A program made the translations under genes and the position numbers. From Candidatus Borreliella tachyglossi (GTDB lineage Bacteria > Spirochaetota > Spirochaetia > Borreliales > Borreliaceae): 64,000 nucleotides of DNA. Under the pieces are notes generated by a model. The model had not been told where the DNA came from. It saw only the letters and a program-made list of their open reading frames with translations, and did not search any database. Positions within the stretch are counted from its first letter, which is position 1. Each line of letters begins with the position of its first letter. Shown here piece by piece: positions 30,577-41,000 of this stretch. Where the stretch lies: positions 402,398-466,397 of the forward strand of contig NZ_CP025785.1 of NCBI RefSeq assembly GCF_003076595.1. Reading direction: 5' to 3'.

Positions 30577-31179
30577 AACATTAGAAATCAAAGCACAAGA
30601 TAACATTGCCACACCTACAGGCAAAAATAAATTATCATATTTTTTACAGTCAAAGAGCTCTACAAGCACGGCTCCCATTCCAACAACTGATGCTATTATT
30701 AGGTTTGGGAAAAAATAATAACAAACAATAAAAGAAACTAAAAAAACAATGACACTACCTGAGAATGTCTTATTATTTACAAGTTTGAAAGAGGGAATTA
30801 GTTTGCCAAAAAGACTTGCAAATCCGTCCCCAAGACATGCTGAAAATATCCCAATACAATTAAAAGGCTCAGGTATAAGGAAATACGTAAAAAATATACT
30901 TATTACTAAAAATATTGGGGAGAGAGATACCTTATAAGAAGACACCTCTCTGGTCTTTAGTATGACTCCTGATATACCTTTTAGAAAAAATAAATTTAGT
31001 TTCATAATCCTAAATATTTCCGAAATTAAATACACAATCACAAAAAATAGGCTAGATGCAAGACCTAGCCAAAAATTTATTTTGTAAAACAATAAAAACA
31101 TTAAAGTAGAAATATGAAAGAATTTCCTATAAATCTCATATTTAATGTTTTCTTCAAAATAAATTCGGTTAAATATCAA
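30571..31179 (-). CDS. Membrane protein of the dolichol/phytol kinase-CTP transferase superfamily
   Basis: 202 residues, about six membrane segments. The motif ACLGDGFASLFGKLIPSFKL followed by NKTFSGSVIVF matches the CTP-dependent polyprenol/phytol kinase signature (SLGDxxAxxxGxxxG...K..EGS). The substrate in Borrelia is unknown; a lipid alcohol or diacylglycerol-like acceptor is possible. The start overlaps the stop of the upstream peptidyl-prolyl isomerase gene by 4 bases. Confidence 0.75.
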   Translation of the reverse strand: MIFNRIYFEENIKYEIYRKFFHISTLMFLLFYKINFWLGLASSLFFVIVYLISEIFRIMKLNLFFLKGISGVILKTREVSSYKVSLSPIFLVISIFFTYFLIPEPFNCIGIFSACLGDGFASLFGKLIPSFKLVNNKTFSGSVIVFLVSFIVCYYFFPNLIIASVVGMGAVLVELFDCKKYDNLFLPVGVAMLSCALISNVL

Positions 31180-32195
31180 TTAATCTTCCTTAGGATAATA
31201 TCAAACTTTAAAAAGGAATTTGCTTTTATAGTATCACCTATGCTTCTTTCTCCATATGCAAGACTTGGTGGAATTATTATCGTCCTCTCCTCTCCCTCAA
31301 GCATATCTAACAACATTATCTCCCAACCTCGAATTACTTGACCACTGCCAACTATAACCTCTATTGGCTCACTCCTGTCAATTGAACTGTCAAACTTAGC
31401 TCCACTAAGTAAAAATCCCTCATAGTCTACTATTAAAACACTCCCCCTCTTGGCACTCCTACCATTTCCCTGCTTATTGATCCTATAAAAGATACCATTC
31501 TCATCTTTCTGAAAATCTATGTAATCTTTAGAAATCATTTCAAGTTGATAAGATATATATTTTTCCGCCTCATCTGTCTTCTGTGCCTCATAAATTGTCT
31601 TTAATTTTGCAAATTCTTCATTGTTAACCTTAAAGGCTTCCGCACTACTGCCAATACGAGAAATTGCTATTCTCTCTATTTTATCTCCTTGACGAATATT
31701 AAGAACTGTCTCCATTCCTTCAATCACTTTACCAAAAATTGAATGCTTAGAATCAAGATAAGTAAGATTATCTGAAAGAGTTATAAAAAACTGACTCCCA
31801 TTTGTATCAGGCCCTGAATTGGCCATAGAAACAATCCCTTGTACATTATGACTTAAATTCCTTCCCAACTCATCAGGAAAAGAATAGCCAGGTCCTCCAG
31901 TACCTATCCCCGTAGGATCTCCTGTTTGAACAACGAATCCATCAATAACTCTATGAAAAACAACATTTTCAAAATAAGGCTTGTCTGTAACAGAATTTTT
32001 AAGGATTCCTTCACTAAGACCAATAAAATTCATAACCGTTAAAGGTGCATCCTCATAGTAGAGTTCAATTTTTATATTTCCTTTATTTGTATAAATTGAT
32101 GCAAATATTCCACCTTTTTCCACTAAATCTTCCTTCTTACCAATACAAGATATTAGCATTAAAATAAACAAAAAATTAAATAAATATTTATCCAC
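31176..32195 (-). CDS. Lipoprotein with fused cyclophilin and FKBP prolyl isomerase domains
   Basis: 339 residues, GTG start with AAGGA 8 bases upstream. The leader MDKYLFNFLFILMLISC gives a lipobox LISC. Residues about 30-180 form a cyclophilin (FHRVIDGFVVQTGDPTGIGT, MANSGPDTNGSQFFITL, KHSIFGKVIEGM). Residues about 245-339 form an FKBP (VDYEGFLLSGAKFDSSIDRS, VIRGWEIMLLDMLEGEERTI, YGERSIGDTI). The cyclosporin-contact Trp is Tyr (YLDSKHS). It should catalyse proline isomerisation in folding envelope proteins. Cyclophilin-FKBP fusions are known from spirochaetes. Confidence 0.93.
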   Translation of the reverse strand: MDKYLFNFLFILMLISCIGKKEDLVEKGGIFASIYTNKGNIKIELYYEDAPLTVMNFIGLSEGILKNSVTDKPYFENVVFHRVIDGFVVQTGDPTGIGTGGPGYSFPDELGRNLSHNVQGIVSMANSGPDTNGSQFFITLSDNLTYLDSKHSIFGKVIEGMETVLNIRQGDKIERIAISRIGSSAEAFKVNNEEFAKLKTIYEAQKTDEAEKYISYQLEMISKDYIDFQKDENGIFYRINKQGNGRSAKRGSVLIVDYEGFLLSGAKFDSSIDRSEPIEVIVGSGQVIRGWEIMLLDMLEGEERTIIIPPSLAYGERSIGDTIKANSFLKFDIILRKIN

Positions 32196-32356
32196 AAATT
32201 CATTCCTTACATTAATTATTAAATAACATTATAACTAATTTATTACTCTCAATTTTACAATTTTTTCGTAAAATTTGTAAAATTAACTAGAAATTTATCA
32301 TAATTAAGTAATACTTATTTTTTAGGGGAATAACTTATAAAGTTGGATTTTATTGA

Positions 32357-33217
32357 ATGCTAAATATTAGTAATGAGCTTCTTCTTAAATTTTGCAGTTT
32401 TATATATGAAAATAGTGGTATTTGCTTTGACGAGAAAAACAAAGTTGTGTTAAAGGGTAGAATTAACGATGCGATACATGAACTTGACAATGTGGATAGT
32501 CCAAAACAATTATATGAGTTAATAAATTCCGATAACCTTAAAAGAGAATATTTTCTAGATCTTGTTACCACGAATCTGACTCGATTTTTCAGAAATGAAC
32601 TTCATTTTAAAACTTTTGAAGAATTCATAGTTCCAAACTTAGTAAAAATTAAAAATAAGGAAAATACAAATAGGATTGTTATATGGTGTGCTGGATGCTC
32701 AACAGGAGAAGAACCTTACTCACTGGCTTTTGTTCTTAAATCTAATCTTCCAGAAAATTTTGATTTTATTGTTATCGCATCTGATTTAAGTTTAAAGTCT
32801 TTAATGATAGCAAAAGAAGGATATTACTCTGCCGAAAAATGCGAACATATCCCAAACAAGTACAGAAAATACATAAAATCTTACATGGATGGTTATAGAA
32901 TAATAGACGATATTAAGAAACATGTACGATTTGATTATCATAATTTAAATTTTGAAAGTGGATTTTCAAATATTGATGTTGTTTTTTGCAGAAATGTGCT
33001 CATATATTTCGATGAAAAGTCAAAACTAAACGTTTTGAAAAAATTTTACTCTTCTATGGCTATGAAAAGTTACCTATTTATTGGACACTCAGAATCACTC
33101 TTTGGTCTTAATCTTCCTTTTAAATTTTTAAGAACACCTTGGGCCATAATATATGAGAAAGATGATAAAAGTATTCCAAAAGCAAAGTTTAAATTCAAAA
33201 GTAAATACAATTTATAA
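32357..33217 (+). CDS. cheR: Chemotaxis protein methyltransferase CheR
   Basis: 286 residues. It transfers methyl groups from S-adenosylmethionine to receptor glutamates. It has an N-terminal helical domain (ISNELLLKFCSFIYENSGIC) and a Rossmann methyltransferase domain with the SAM loop VIWCAGCSTGEEPYSLAFVL, NLTRFFRNELHF, and DVVFCRNVLIYFDEK. It lies 35 bases before cheB on the same strand, giving the methylation/demethylation pair. Borrelia carry two CheR; position matches cheR2. Confidence 0.96.
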   Translation: MLNISNELLLKFCSFIYENSGICFDEKNKVVLKGRINDAIHELDNVDSPKQLYELINSDNLKREYFLDLVTTNLTRFFRNELHFKTFEEFIVPNLVKIKNKENTNRIVIWCAGCSTGEEPYSLAFVLKSNLPENFDFIVIASDLSLKSLMIAKEGYYSAEKCEHIPNKYRKYIKSYMDGYRIIDDIKKHVRFDYHNLNFESGFSNIDVVFCRNVLIYFDEKSKLNVLKKFYSSMAMKSYLFIGHSESLFGLNLPFKFLRTPWAIIYEKDDKSIPKAKFKFKSKYNL

Positions 33218-33252
33218 TTTAATATAAATAAATTTATAGGAGCAAATCAGAA

Positions 33253-34413
33253 ATGCGAACAAAAATTTACGTTCTTGTTATTGAAGATTCTTCTATTAAT
33301 AGGAAGATTATATCGGATATAATCAACTCATCTTTAAAACTTGAAGTCATTGCAACTGCAGCTAATGAAAAACTAGCCCTTAAAAAACTTAAAAAACAAC
33401 CGGATGTAATATTATTCAGTTTAGAAACAGAAACAATAAACGAAGTTGATTTTCTAGAAGAGAAAAGACATATTAACAACAAAACACCTGTTATTATTCT
33501 ATCCTCAAGCGAAGACATAATAAAAAAAGCACTCTTTAAAGGAGCTGACGACTTTTTGATAAAAACTGACGGCAAATTAGAGCTCATAAAAGATAAAATT
33601 ATTGATTTACTCGTATCTTACGGAAACAAGGCTATTAAAAGCAAAATGATCAAAAATATTAATTTAAAATTACAAACAAATGAGCCTGCGACAAATAGTA
33701 CAAACCAAGAAGAACCTTTAACTGCAGAAGAAACAATGTATGAAAATTTAACAATCAAAAAAGATATAATTGAGAGCAAAGATTGGAATCAAGAAAAAAT
33801 AATAGACGAAGGAGATTTAAGAAAGCTTAAGTACAGGAAATTTGATATCGTAGTTATCGGGATATCTACGGGAGGTCCTGCAGCACTAAAGGCAATACTA
33901 CCAGAGATCCCTGAAAATTTTCCCGTACCAGTAATCATCGTTCAACATATGCCAAAAGGATTCACATCGGAATTCGCAAAAAACCTTAACAATATTTGCA
34001 ACTTAGCTGTAAAAGAAACAAACAATGGAGAAATCCTTCAAAGAGGATTCATATATATAAGTTCCAGCGGATACCATACAAGAATTAATAAAGCAAATGA
34101 AAACTATCAAATAGAAGTCTTTGATGCTAAAAATGTAAACGGCCACAAGCCCTCTATTGGTGTACTTTTTAAGTCTATATCAGAAAATGTAAAAGAGAAG
34201 GCAATAGCCTTAATAATGACTGGAATGGGAAGTGATGGATCTAGAGAAATTGGAGAGATTAAAAAAGCTGGAGGTCTTACTATTGCCCAAGACAAGGAAA
34301 GTTCAGTTGTTTTTGGAATGCCAAAAGTAGCTATAGAAGAAAATAATGTAGACTATATAGTTTCAATAAACCATGTGATAAAATTATTAAAAGCCATCCT
34401 TCTTGATGGTTGA
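33253..34413 (+). CDS. cheB: Chemotaxis methylesterase CheB with an altered receiver domain
   Basis: 386 residues. The C-terminal methylesterase domain has the Ser-His-Asp triad (VVIGISTGGPAALKA, VQHMPKGFTSEF, MTGMGSDGSREI). The N-terminal receiver keeps the acidic pair (VIEDSS, E11-D12), the Ser/Thr (IILSSS) and the Lys (FLIKTD). The phospho-acceptor Asp is replaced by Ser 56 (PDVILFSLE, codon 33418-33420). A linker of about 50 residues rich in Asn/Thr/Glu joins the domains. Phospho-control as in E. coli CheB is therefore unlikely (inference). Confidence 0.95.
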   Translation: MRTKIYVLVIEDSSINRKIISDIINSSLKLEVIATAANEKLALKKLKKQPDVILFSLETETINEVDFLEEKRHINNKTPVIILSSSEDIIKKALFKGADDFLIKTDGKLELIKDKIIDLLVSYGNKAIKSKMIKNINLKLQTNEPATNSTNQEEPLTAEETMYENLTIKKDIIESKDWNQEKIIDEGDLRKLKYRKFDIVVIGISTGGPAALKAILPEIPENFPVPVIIVQHMPKGFTSEFAKNLNNICNLAVKETNNGEILQRGFIYISSSGYHTRINKANENYQIEVFDAKNVNGHKPSIGVLFKSISENVKEKAIALIMTGMGSDGSREIGEIKKAGGLTIAQDKESSVVFGMPKVAIEENNVDYIVSINHVIKLLKAILLDG

Positions 34414-34436
34414 ATTTTTATAAACAAGGATACCCT

Positions 34437-35645
34437 TTGAACACCACAAAAGAGAATATTGAGGATTGTTTTTCACATGTTAGCACTCTTGATATCAGCA
34501 ACCACAAAATATACATATTAGGTACAGCACATGTATCAAAGAAAAGCTCACAAGATACAGCTACTTTAATTAAGAAGCTAAGACCAGATTTTATTGCTGT
34601 TGAACTTGATACGGCTCGCTACCACGCAATCTTGGGAACAGACGAGAACGAAAAATGGCGCAATTTAGACATCTATAAAGTAATAAAGCAAGGAAAAGCA
34701 TTCTTATTAATAGTTAGAATAGTTTTAAGTAATTTCCAAAAAAAATTAGCAAAAGAGCAAGGTATTAGTCCTGGGGAGGAGATGAAGACGGCTATCCTTA
34801 AAGCTAAGGAATATAATATACCGCTAATACTTGCAGACAGAAAGGTCGAAACAACTCTTAAGAGGGCTTGGAGCTGTGTTCCACTTTTTGAAAAAGCTAA
34901 AATAATCTCAAGTTTACTCTCGTTCTCAGATACCAAAGTAACAGCAGATGAAATCGAAAAATTGAAAGAACAAGATGTTCTCTCAAGCATGATGGAAGAA
35001 CTTGCAAAAGAAATTCCTACTGTAAAAAAAATCTTAATTGATGAGAGAGATGCTTTTATAGCAAGTAAAATACTTGAAGGATCAGGGACAACTTTTGCTG
35101 TTGTTGGTGCGGGTCATGTAAAGGGTATAATAGCGACTTTAAAGGAAATTAAAGAGAACAACAAGGTAGTCAATATTGATGATCTTAATACTATACCTAA
35201 GCATACTTTCTCACTGGGAAAACTAACATCTTATTTTATAGCAATATCAATTATTGTACTAATGTCAAGTTCATTTTACTTTAAAGGATTTGACTTCGCT
35301 TATCAAAATATAAAACTTTGGACAATATTTAACGCTTTATTCGCAGGTGTTGCCGCTCTTTTACTAAGAGCCAATATTATAACCATATTTACAGCTGCGG
35401 TTGGTGCCCCAATATTCTCTTTAATTCCATTTATTGGAACAGGTATGGTTGCGGGTCTGGCTGAAGCTTACATAAACAAACCAAAAATAAAAGACTTTGA
35501 AGATTTGCAAGAAGATTTGGCTAACATAAAAGGATATTTTAAGAATAGAGTTACGAAAATTTTACTGATAATATTTTTTGTAAACATTGGTTCTGCAATT
35601 GGAACAATTGTTGGGTTTAAATTTTTGTTAAATATTTTCAGATAA
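34437..35645 (+). CDS. TraB/PrgY family membrane protein
   Basis: About 402 residues from a TTG at 34437 with AAGGA 6 bases upstream; an in-frame TTG at 34410 overlaps the cheB end and is less likely. The N-terminal TraB domain (YILGTAHVSKKSSQDTATLI, RPDFIAVELDTARYHAIL, FAVVGAGHVKGIIATL) belongs to the Tiki/TraB fold known for metalloprotease-like inhibition of peptide pheromones. The C-terminal third has about four membrane segments. Its substrate in Borrelia is unknown. Confidence 0.88.
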   Translation: MNTTKENIEDCFSHVSTLDISNHKIYILGTAHVSKKSSQDTATLIKKLRPDFIAVELDTARYHAILGTDENEKWRNLDIYKVIKQGKAFLLIVRIVLSNFQKKLAKEQGISPGEEMKTAILKAKEYNIPLILADRKVETTLKRAWSCVPLFEKAKIISSLLSFSDTKVTADEIEKLKEQDVLSSMMEELAKEIPTVKKILIDERDAFIASKILEGSGTTFAVVGAGHVKGIIATLKEIKENNKVVNIDDLNTIPKHTFSLGKLTSYFIAISIIVLMSSSFYFKGFDFAYQNIKLWTIFNALFAGVAALLLRANIITIFTAAVGAPIFSLIPFIGTGMVAGLAEAYINKPKIKDFEDLQEDLANIKGYFKNRVTKILLIIFFVNIGSAIGTIVGFKFLLNIFR

Positions 35646-35683
35646 ACCTAAAAACAAAATTAAGATTATACAGGAGTTGCATT

Positions 35684-36316
35684 ATGAAACTGGTTTTTTT
35701 AGGGCCTCCGGGTTCTGGAAAAGGTACACTTGCAAAGATAATCTCAAAAAAGTTAAATTATTATCATATTTCAACAGGAGATCTCTTCAGAGAAAATATA
35801 TCAAATTCCACATCTCTTGGTAAGGAAATAAAGCAAATAGTTGAAAGCGGAAAACTAGTACCCGATTCAATCACAATTAAAATTGTTGAAAATAAAATTA
35901 CTACCCTTGATAATAGACAAAATTTTATTCTGGATGGATTCCCTAGAAACATCCATCAGGCTAAGGCCTTAGATGCATTCTTACAAAATATTAAAATAAT
36001 CAACTTTTTAATTGATGAGGATCTACTAATCAAAAGGCTCTCTGGAAGAAGAATATGCAAGTCCTGTGGTGGAATATATAATATATATACACTCCCTACA
36101 AAAGAAAAGGAAATTTGTGATATTTGTCAAGGCATTCTTTGTCAAAGAAAAGACGATACAGAGGAGTCTTTAAAAGTAAGACTTAAAGAATATCATTTAC
36201 AGACAAAGCCACTAATAGACTTTTACTCAAAAAACAATAGAATTAACAATATAAATGCATCTAGAGATATTACTGTAGTGGAACAAAGTTTAATGGAAGT
36301 AATATCAGCAAGCTAG
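35684..36316 (+). CDS. adk: Adenylate kinase
   Basis: 210 residues. It catalyses ATP + AMP = 2 ADP. It shows the P-loop FLGPPGSGKGTLAKII, the AMP-binding YHISTGDLFREN, FILDGFPRN, and a LID domain with four Cys (CKSCGG, CDICQG), the zinc-binding long form. An SD-like AGGAG lies 10 bases upstream of the ATG. After its TAG stop the same frame stays open for a further 111 codons, beginning with an imperfect copy of the adk C-terminal segment (36203-36256 repeated at 36332-36385). Confidence 0.97.
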   Translation: MKLVFLGPPGSGKGTLAKIISKKLNYYHISTGDLFRENISNSTSLGKEIKQIVESGKLVPDSITIKIVENKITTLDNRQNFILDGFPRNIHQAKALDAFLQNIKIINFLIDEDLLIKRLSGRRICKSCGGIYNIYTLPTKEKEICDICQGILCQRKDDTEESLKVRLKEYHLQTKPLIDFYSKNNRINNINASRDITVVEQSLMEVISAS

Positions 36317-37152
36317 TCGGAAGCTATCTATTATAAACCACCCATAGATTTTTACTCAAAAAGTAAGAAAGTTAATGATTTAAAGATATTGATGGAATGG
36401 AGAAAATTATATGAAAGCAAAAACTCATTACATGAATTAATTATTCATAGGATTGTTCTTCCTACAGTCCACTTTAGTCTATTCAACAGAAACCCAAATC
36501 CTATAGGCGTTATACAAGGAACACTTTTATTTCAACTTTCAAACAGGTTATTATCTACCACACGCACTTGGGATAACTTGAAGAAAATTTTCTCCAAGTT
36601 TTATATCCCCTCAATTCAAGTCAATGGAACCAAAAGATCAAATTTAACCTAACCCTTAAGAGGTACTAGTGTAGTCTAGTATTTGGATTACTATAAATTT
36701 TAAAGTCTTAGACAATCCGGATTCATTTTTACTTCAAAATAATGGAATAGATACAAAGCTATACATAGGACCCGCGTCTGTTTTTACAATAATTAATCCC
36801 GCTCCTATTACATCTATAACTTTATATACGGCAATTGAGGTTGGAGTAGGTTAGAAAGGGCTTGGCTTTAAGGACATTGGAACTACACTTGGTGGAAAAT
36901 GGACTCATATTATTTATTATAGTCTTTGTGACTATCTTTCTATATACAGACAACCCATATTAGTGAGAGTCAGCTCTGGAAATATAAAGCTGATGAAGGT
37001 AGGTACGAAGGGAAAACATACATTAGAAACGCAAAGCACATAAGTACAGTATAAAACAAATAATGAGGAAGTGATTTCTTCTATCATAGTATTTTTATTA
37101 TAAAGCATGACTACAACTCTAGTGGTTTTCTTTCACTTGCAAGTTTTAAACT
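36317..37152 (+). pseudogene. Degraded region after adk, possible porin-gene remnant
   Basis: No intact gene in 836 bases. The first part (to 36652) continues the adk frame after its stop. Later pieces in several frames read like a secreted barrel: LLQNNGIDTKLYIGPASVFT, ITLYTAIEVGVG-stop-KGLGFK, ESQLWKYKADEGRYEGKTYI and a terminal-strand-like NSSGFLSLASFKL. In Lyme Borrelia the gene between adk and rrp1 (BB0418) is the porin DipA, related to Oms38. Identity with that gene is inferred from position and style, not proven. Confidence 0.5.
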
Positions 37153-38067
37153 TTAATATTTAAACCTATTGCGCCCAGAAATCTTAGCCTCATACAATTT
37201 ATCATCAGCCAGCTTAATGATATTAGTAAAATTAGCATCATGAGGAATTTGCTCGGCAAGACCAATGGATACTGTCACAAACTTAGAAACACTGTTATGC
37301 TCATGAACTATTTCCAAATTTCTAATATCTTCAATGATCCTGCCAACAATCTTAATCATTTCTTCTAAGCTTTTATTAACAGAAAATAAAATAAATTCCT
37401 CACCACCGTAGCGAGCAATATCTATCTTATATCTCATAGCAATCTTATTCAAACTCTTTGCAATCAACTTAAGACACTCATCACCATTAGTATGTCCATA
37501 ATTATCATTATATTTTTTAAAATAATCAATATCTAACATACCCACAATGACGCGCTCTTTATGCTCCAAGGCTCTCGCCCAAGACTTAGCAAATTTATCT
37601 GTAAAAAATCTCCTATTAGGAATTTGAGTAAGACCATCAATTCTCGAAAGATTTTTAAAATGATCCCTAAGCCTCTTAAGCTCAAGATGAGTTTTAATTC
37701 TTGCATCAATGATCCTGCCATTAAAAGGTTTTAGAATATAATCCACTCCCCCAACATTAAATCCCTCAAGTTGAGCATCGGTAGAATCTCTTGAACTAAT
37801 AAAAATTATAGGAATGTCTTTTGTCTCAGGATCACTCTTAAGCCTTCTACACACCTCATAACCGCTAATGTCTGGTAACATTACATCAAGAAGAATAAGA
37901 TCAGGACTGGCAATCTCCACCTGCTTTAAAGCATCAAACCCATTAACAGCAACTCTGATCTCATACCCATCTTGCAGTATATCTATTAATAAATCTAAAT
38001 TTGTAGGTGTATCATCTACAAGCAACAATTTTTGGGTTTCAATCTCAATATCTTCAAAATTATCCAA
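37153..38067 (-). CDS. rrp1: Response regulator Rrp1, diguanylate cyclase
   Basis: 304 residues. The N-terminal receiver has the acidic pair (LLVDDTPTN), phospho-acceptor Asp 61 (PDLILLDVMLPD) and Lys (ILKPF). The C-terminal GGDEF domain has active site GGEEF at 221-225. It makes cyclic di-GMP when phosphorylated; in B. burgdorferi it is the only diguanylate cyclase and is needed for survival in ticks. It starts one base after the hk1 stop and is cotranscribed with it. No RxxD inhibitory site is evident before GGEEF. Confidence 0.96.
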   Translation of the reverse strand: MDNFEDIEIETQKLLLVDDTPTNLDLLIDILQDGYEIRVAVNGFDALKQVEIASPDLILLDVMLPDISGYEVCRRLKSDPETKDIPIIFISSRDSTDAQLEGFNVGGVDYILKPFNGRIIDARIKTHLELKRLRDHFKNLSRIDGLTQIPNRRFFTDKFAKSWARALEHKERVIVGMLDIDYFKKYNDNYGHTNGDECLKLIAKSLNKIAMRYKIDIARYGGEEFILFSVNKSLEEMIKIVGRIIEDIRNLEIVHEHNSVSKFVTVSIGLAEQIPHDANFTNIIKLADDKLYEAKISGRNRFKY

Positions 38068-41000
38068 TTATCCCTTCCGAAATGACTTCTTTATATTATG
38101 AGCACTTATCATATTCTTAACAATTTGAGAACTCTCTTCAAATTTATATAACTTTAAGTGCTCAAGAAGGGAATTAAATAACATTGTATCACTCTCATTG
38201 AAACTGTATTTCTTCAAAATCCCAAGTACTTCCTTATATTCTTTCGGATTTCTATTTTCTATATCATGTAAAAGCTTCTGCATAAGAACCAAAAATTCAT
38301 CATCACTTGCATATCTCAACTTCTCTTGATCTTCAACCTCAATAATATTCAAAATGAATGTTTTTATGTTCCCAATAAGCACAAACAAATCTTTACGCGT
38401 TTCATAGTAAAGTATTTTTAATGCATGTATCGAACTTGTACTTATCTCAATTTCTCTAAAATTCTCAAATAAGCTACTACGCATATTACCAAGAGTTCCA
38501 GCAATTGAATGTGCCAATCTCTTTACTAATTGCAAATCATTTACATTAAAAGCCTCATCTAACTCATAAATAAGATTATCAATCATATTAACAAGCCCTC
38601 TGCACAATTCAACATACATATCATATGAAATATTCAATTCTCTTAATGCTTTATTAATATCCAAATTAGGCAAATTAGATATTACATCTAATTTTTTATC
38701 TTGAATAATCTCATTATCTTCAAGTTCAATATGTAAATATTTTTTTAGTATATTTTTAATTGAACTAATATGTATTGGTTTTGCAATGTAATCATTCATT
38801 CCATTATCTAAACACTTGTCTTTATACTCTTTTAATGCATGTGCAGTTACAGCTACCAAAACACAAGGACTTAAGTTATTCTGGTCTTCAAAGCTACGTA
38901 TTTCCCTAGAAACTTCAAAACCATCACAGTGCGGCATTTTTATATCTATGAAACCTATGTCATATCTCTTAGTTTTTAAAAATTCAATAGCCTTTATTCC
39001 ATTATCCACAATATCAATAGAATCCTCTCTTACACCTATAACGACCAAAATATTTTTCAAAACCTTCTGATTAATTTCATTATTCTCAGCTATTAATATG
39101 TTAATATGATCTTCTATTTTAAGAGTGCTAAAATCACTTATTAGTGGTGCATCTACAGTTGGGCCATTTCTAATCCAACTAGAATAAAAATCCCACCTTT
39201 TAAAAGGTTTCTGCATATATTCATACTTAAAATCATCTACCTTGTTATCCCTTAAATAAGAAAGTACAAAAATTATTCTTGCATCAGATTTCAAACTTTC
39301 GATTCTACTAGCAAAATTAAGCCCTTCTTGCACACCTACATCATTTACATTTATAAAAACAAAATCATAAAAAGGATACCTATAAAATACTTTATAAGCA
39401 TAGTCATAAGAATAAGAGTAATGTATATTATCTTTATAATCTAATATTTCACTTATTCTTTTAAATACTTCAACAGCCTTTTTATTTAAAACTACACTTA
39501 AAATCTTCTTATCTCTTACCAACTCAAATTTATTTAAATTTTTATCTTTATCCGTAATCTCGTTACCTAAAACGAAAGGTAACATAAATGAAAAAGTTGA
39601 TCCCTTACCTATTTTACTCTCAACTGCGATGCCAGGACCACCCATTAAGCTGACAAGCTTCCTAGATATTGTAAGTCCAAGACCAGTTCCTTCATATTTT
39701 CCTGAATCAGAATCATCTTCTCGTTTAAATAACTCAAATATTTCCGGTATACTATCCTGTTTAATTCCTTTCCCAGTATCAATTACCTTAAACTCAATAG
39801 TAACGACTTCATTGCCATTATCATCTTTTGTACTGCATATATATTCATAGTTTAAAACTATGATCCCTTCAGAGGTGAATTTAAAGGCATTCCCTATTAA
39901 ATTGATAAGCACTTGCTTAAGTCTAGGCATATCCCCTACTAAATAATTCTCTAAGTTTGATGTTGAATAAAAAATTAAATCAAGATCTTGTTTTGCACTC
40001 TGAGACTGGAAACTCTTTAAAACACTTTCAATTTCACGCTCTAAATTTATATAATTATTTTCAATATATATTCCGTGCATATCTATTTTAGAGATATACA
40101 ATATATCATCAATCAAAGAGAGCAATATACTAGATGAGTGATTTATCATTTGAACATATTCTCTTTGAGTACTTAAAAGATCGGTACGATCTAAAAGTTC
40201 AGTAGCTGCTATTATGCCATTAATAGGAGTACGAATATCATGACTCATATTTGCAACAAAAATAGTCTTAGCAGCAATAGCGCCCTCAATAGCTTCTTTC
40301 TCGCTCATTGCAGAAGAATACATTCTTTGTTTAAATTTTATCTCATTTACCAAATGAAATGTAAAGAATCCAACAAAAGTAAAAATAAATATACAAATGT
40401 TTAGTGCCGACATGCTATATTTTCTAAATTCTATATCCTTAGAACGTTCATAAACATTCAGCACCCAATCATCAAAATATGACCTATTCTTAACATTTGC
40501 ACGGAATAAAATCTTTTGTATAATTCCTCTTAAAATATACTCCTGATTATGGATCGCAATATTTAAATCGAATTTTAAATCTAGCATAGTGGGCATTTTT
40601 TTAACATCCCTAACATTCAAGTCCTCAAAGTTAATAGTAGCAGTATATTCATCGCTAATAATTCCATTAACCTTGCCTCTATAAAGAAGATCTAAAGCTT
40701 CTTTAAAACTATTTACTTGGATTAGTCGTGCACCTGTTTTAGACTCCAATTCCTTAGTATGCAAAAATTTAAGTACTGCCAAATTATCAGAAAAACTAAA
40801 AGGGAATAATCTGGCTTTATTTGAAAAAACATAAAGTGGAATTCCTGAAGTTGCTTTAATGTTGAAAACATAATCTGAATTCGAATCTGATAAATTAGTA
40901 GAGAGTATATCTACTTTTCCTAACTTAATTAACTTTTCAATCTCATCATTTTCATGTATTTTGACCATATTGAAAGCTAGATTTGTAAATCCTCGTATTT

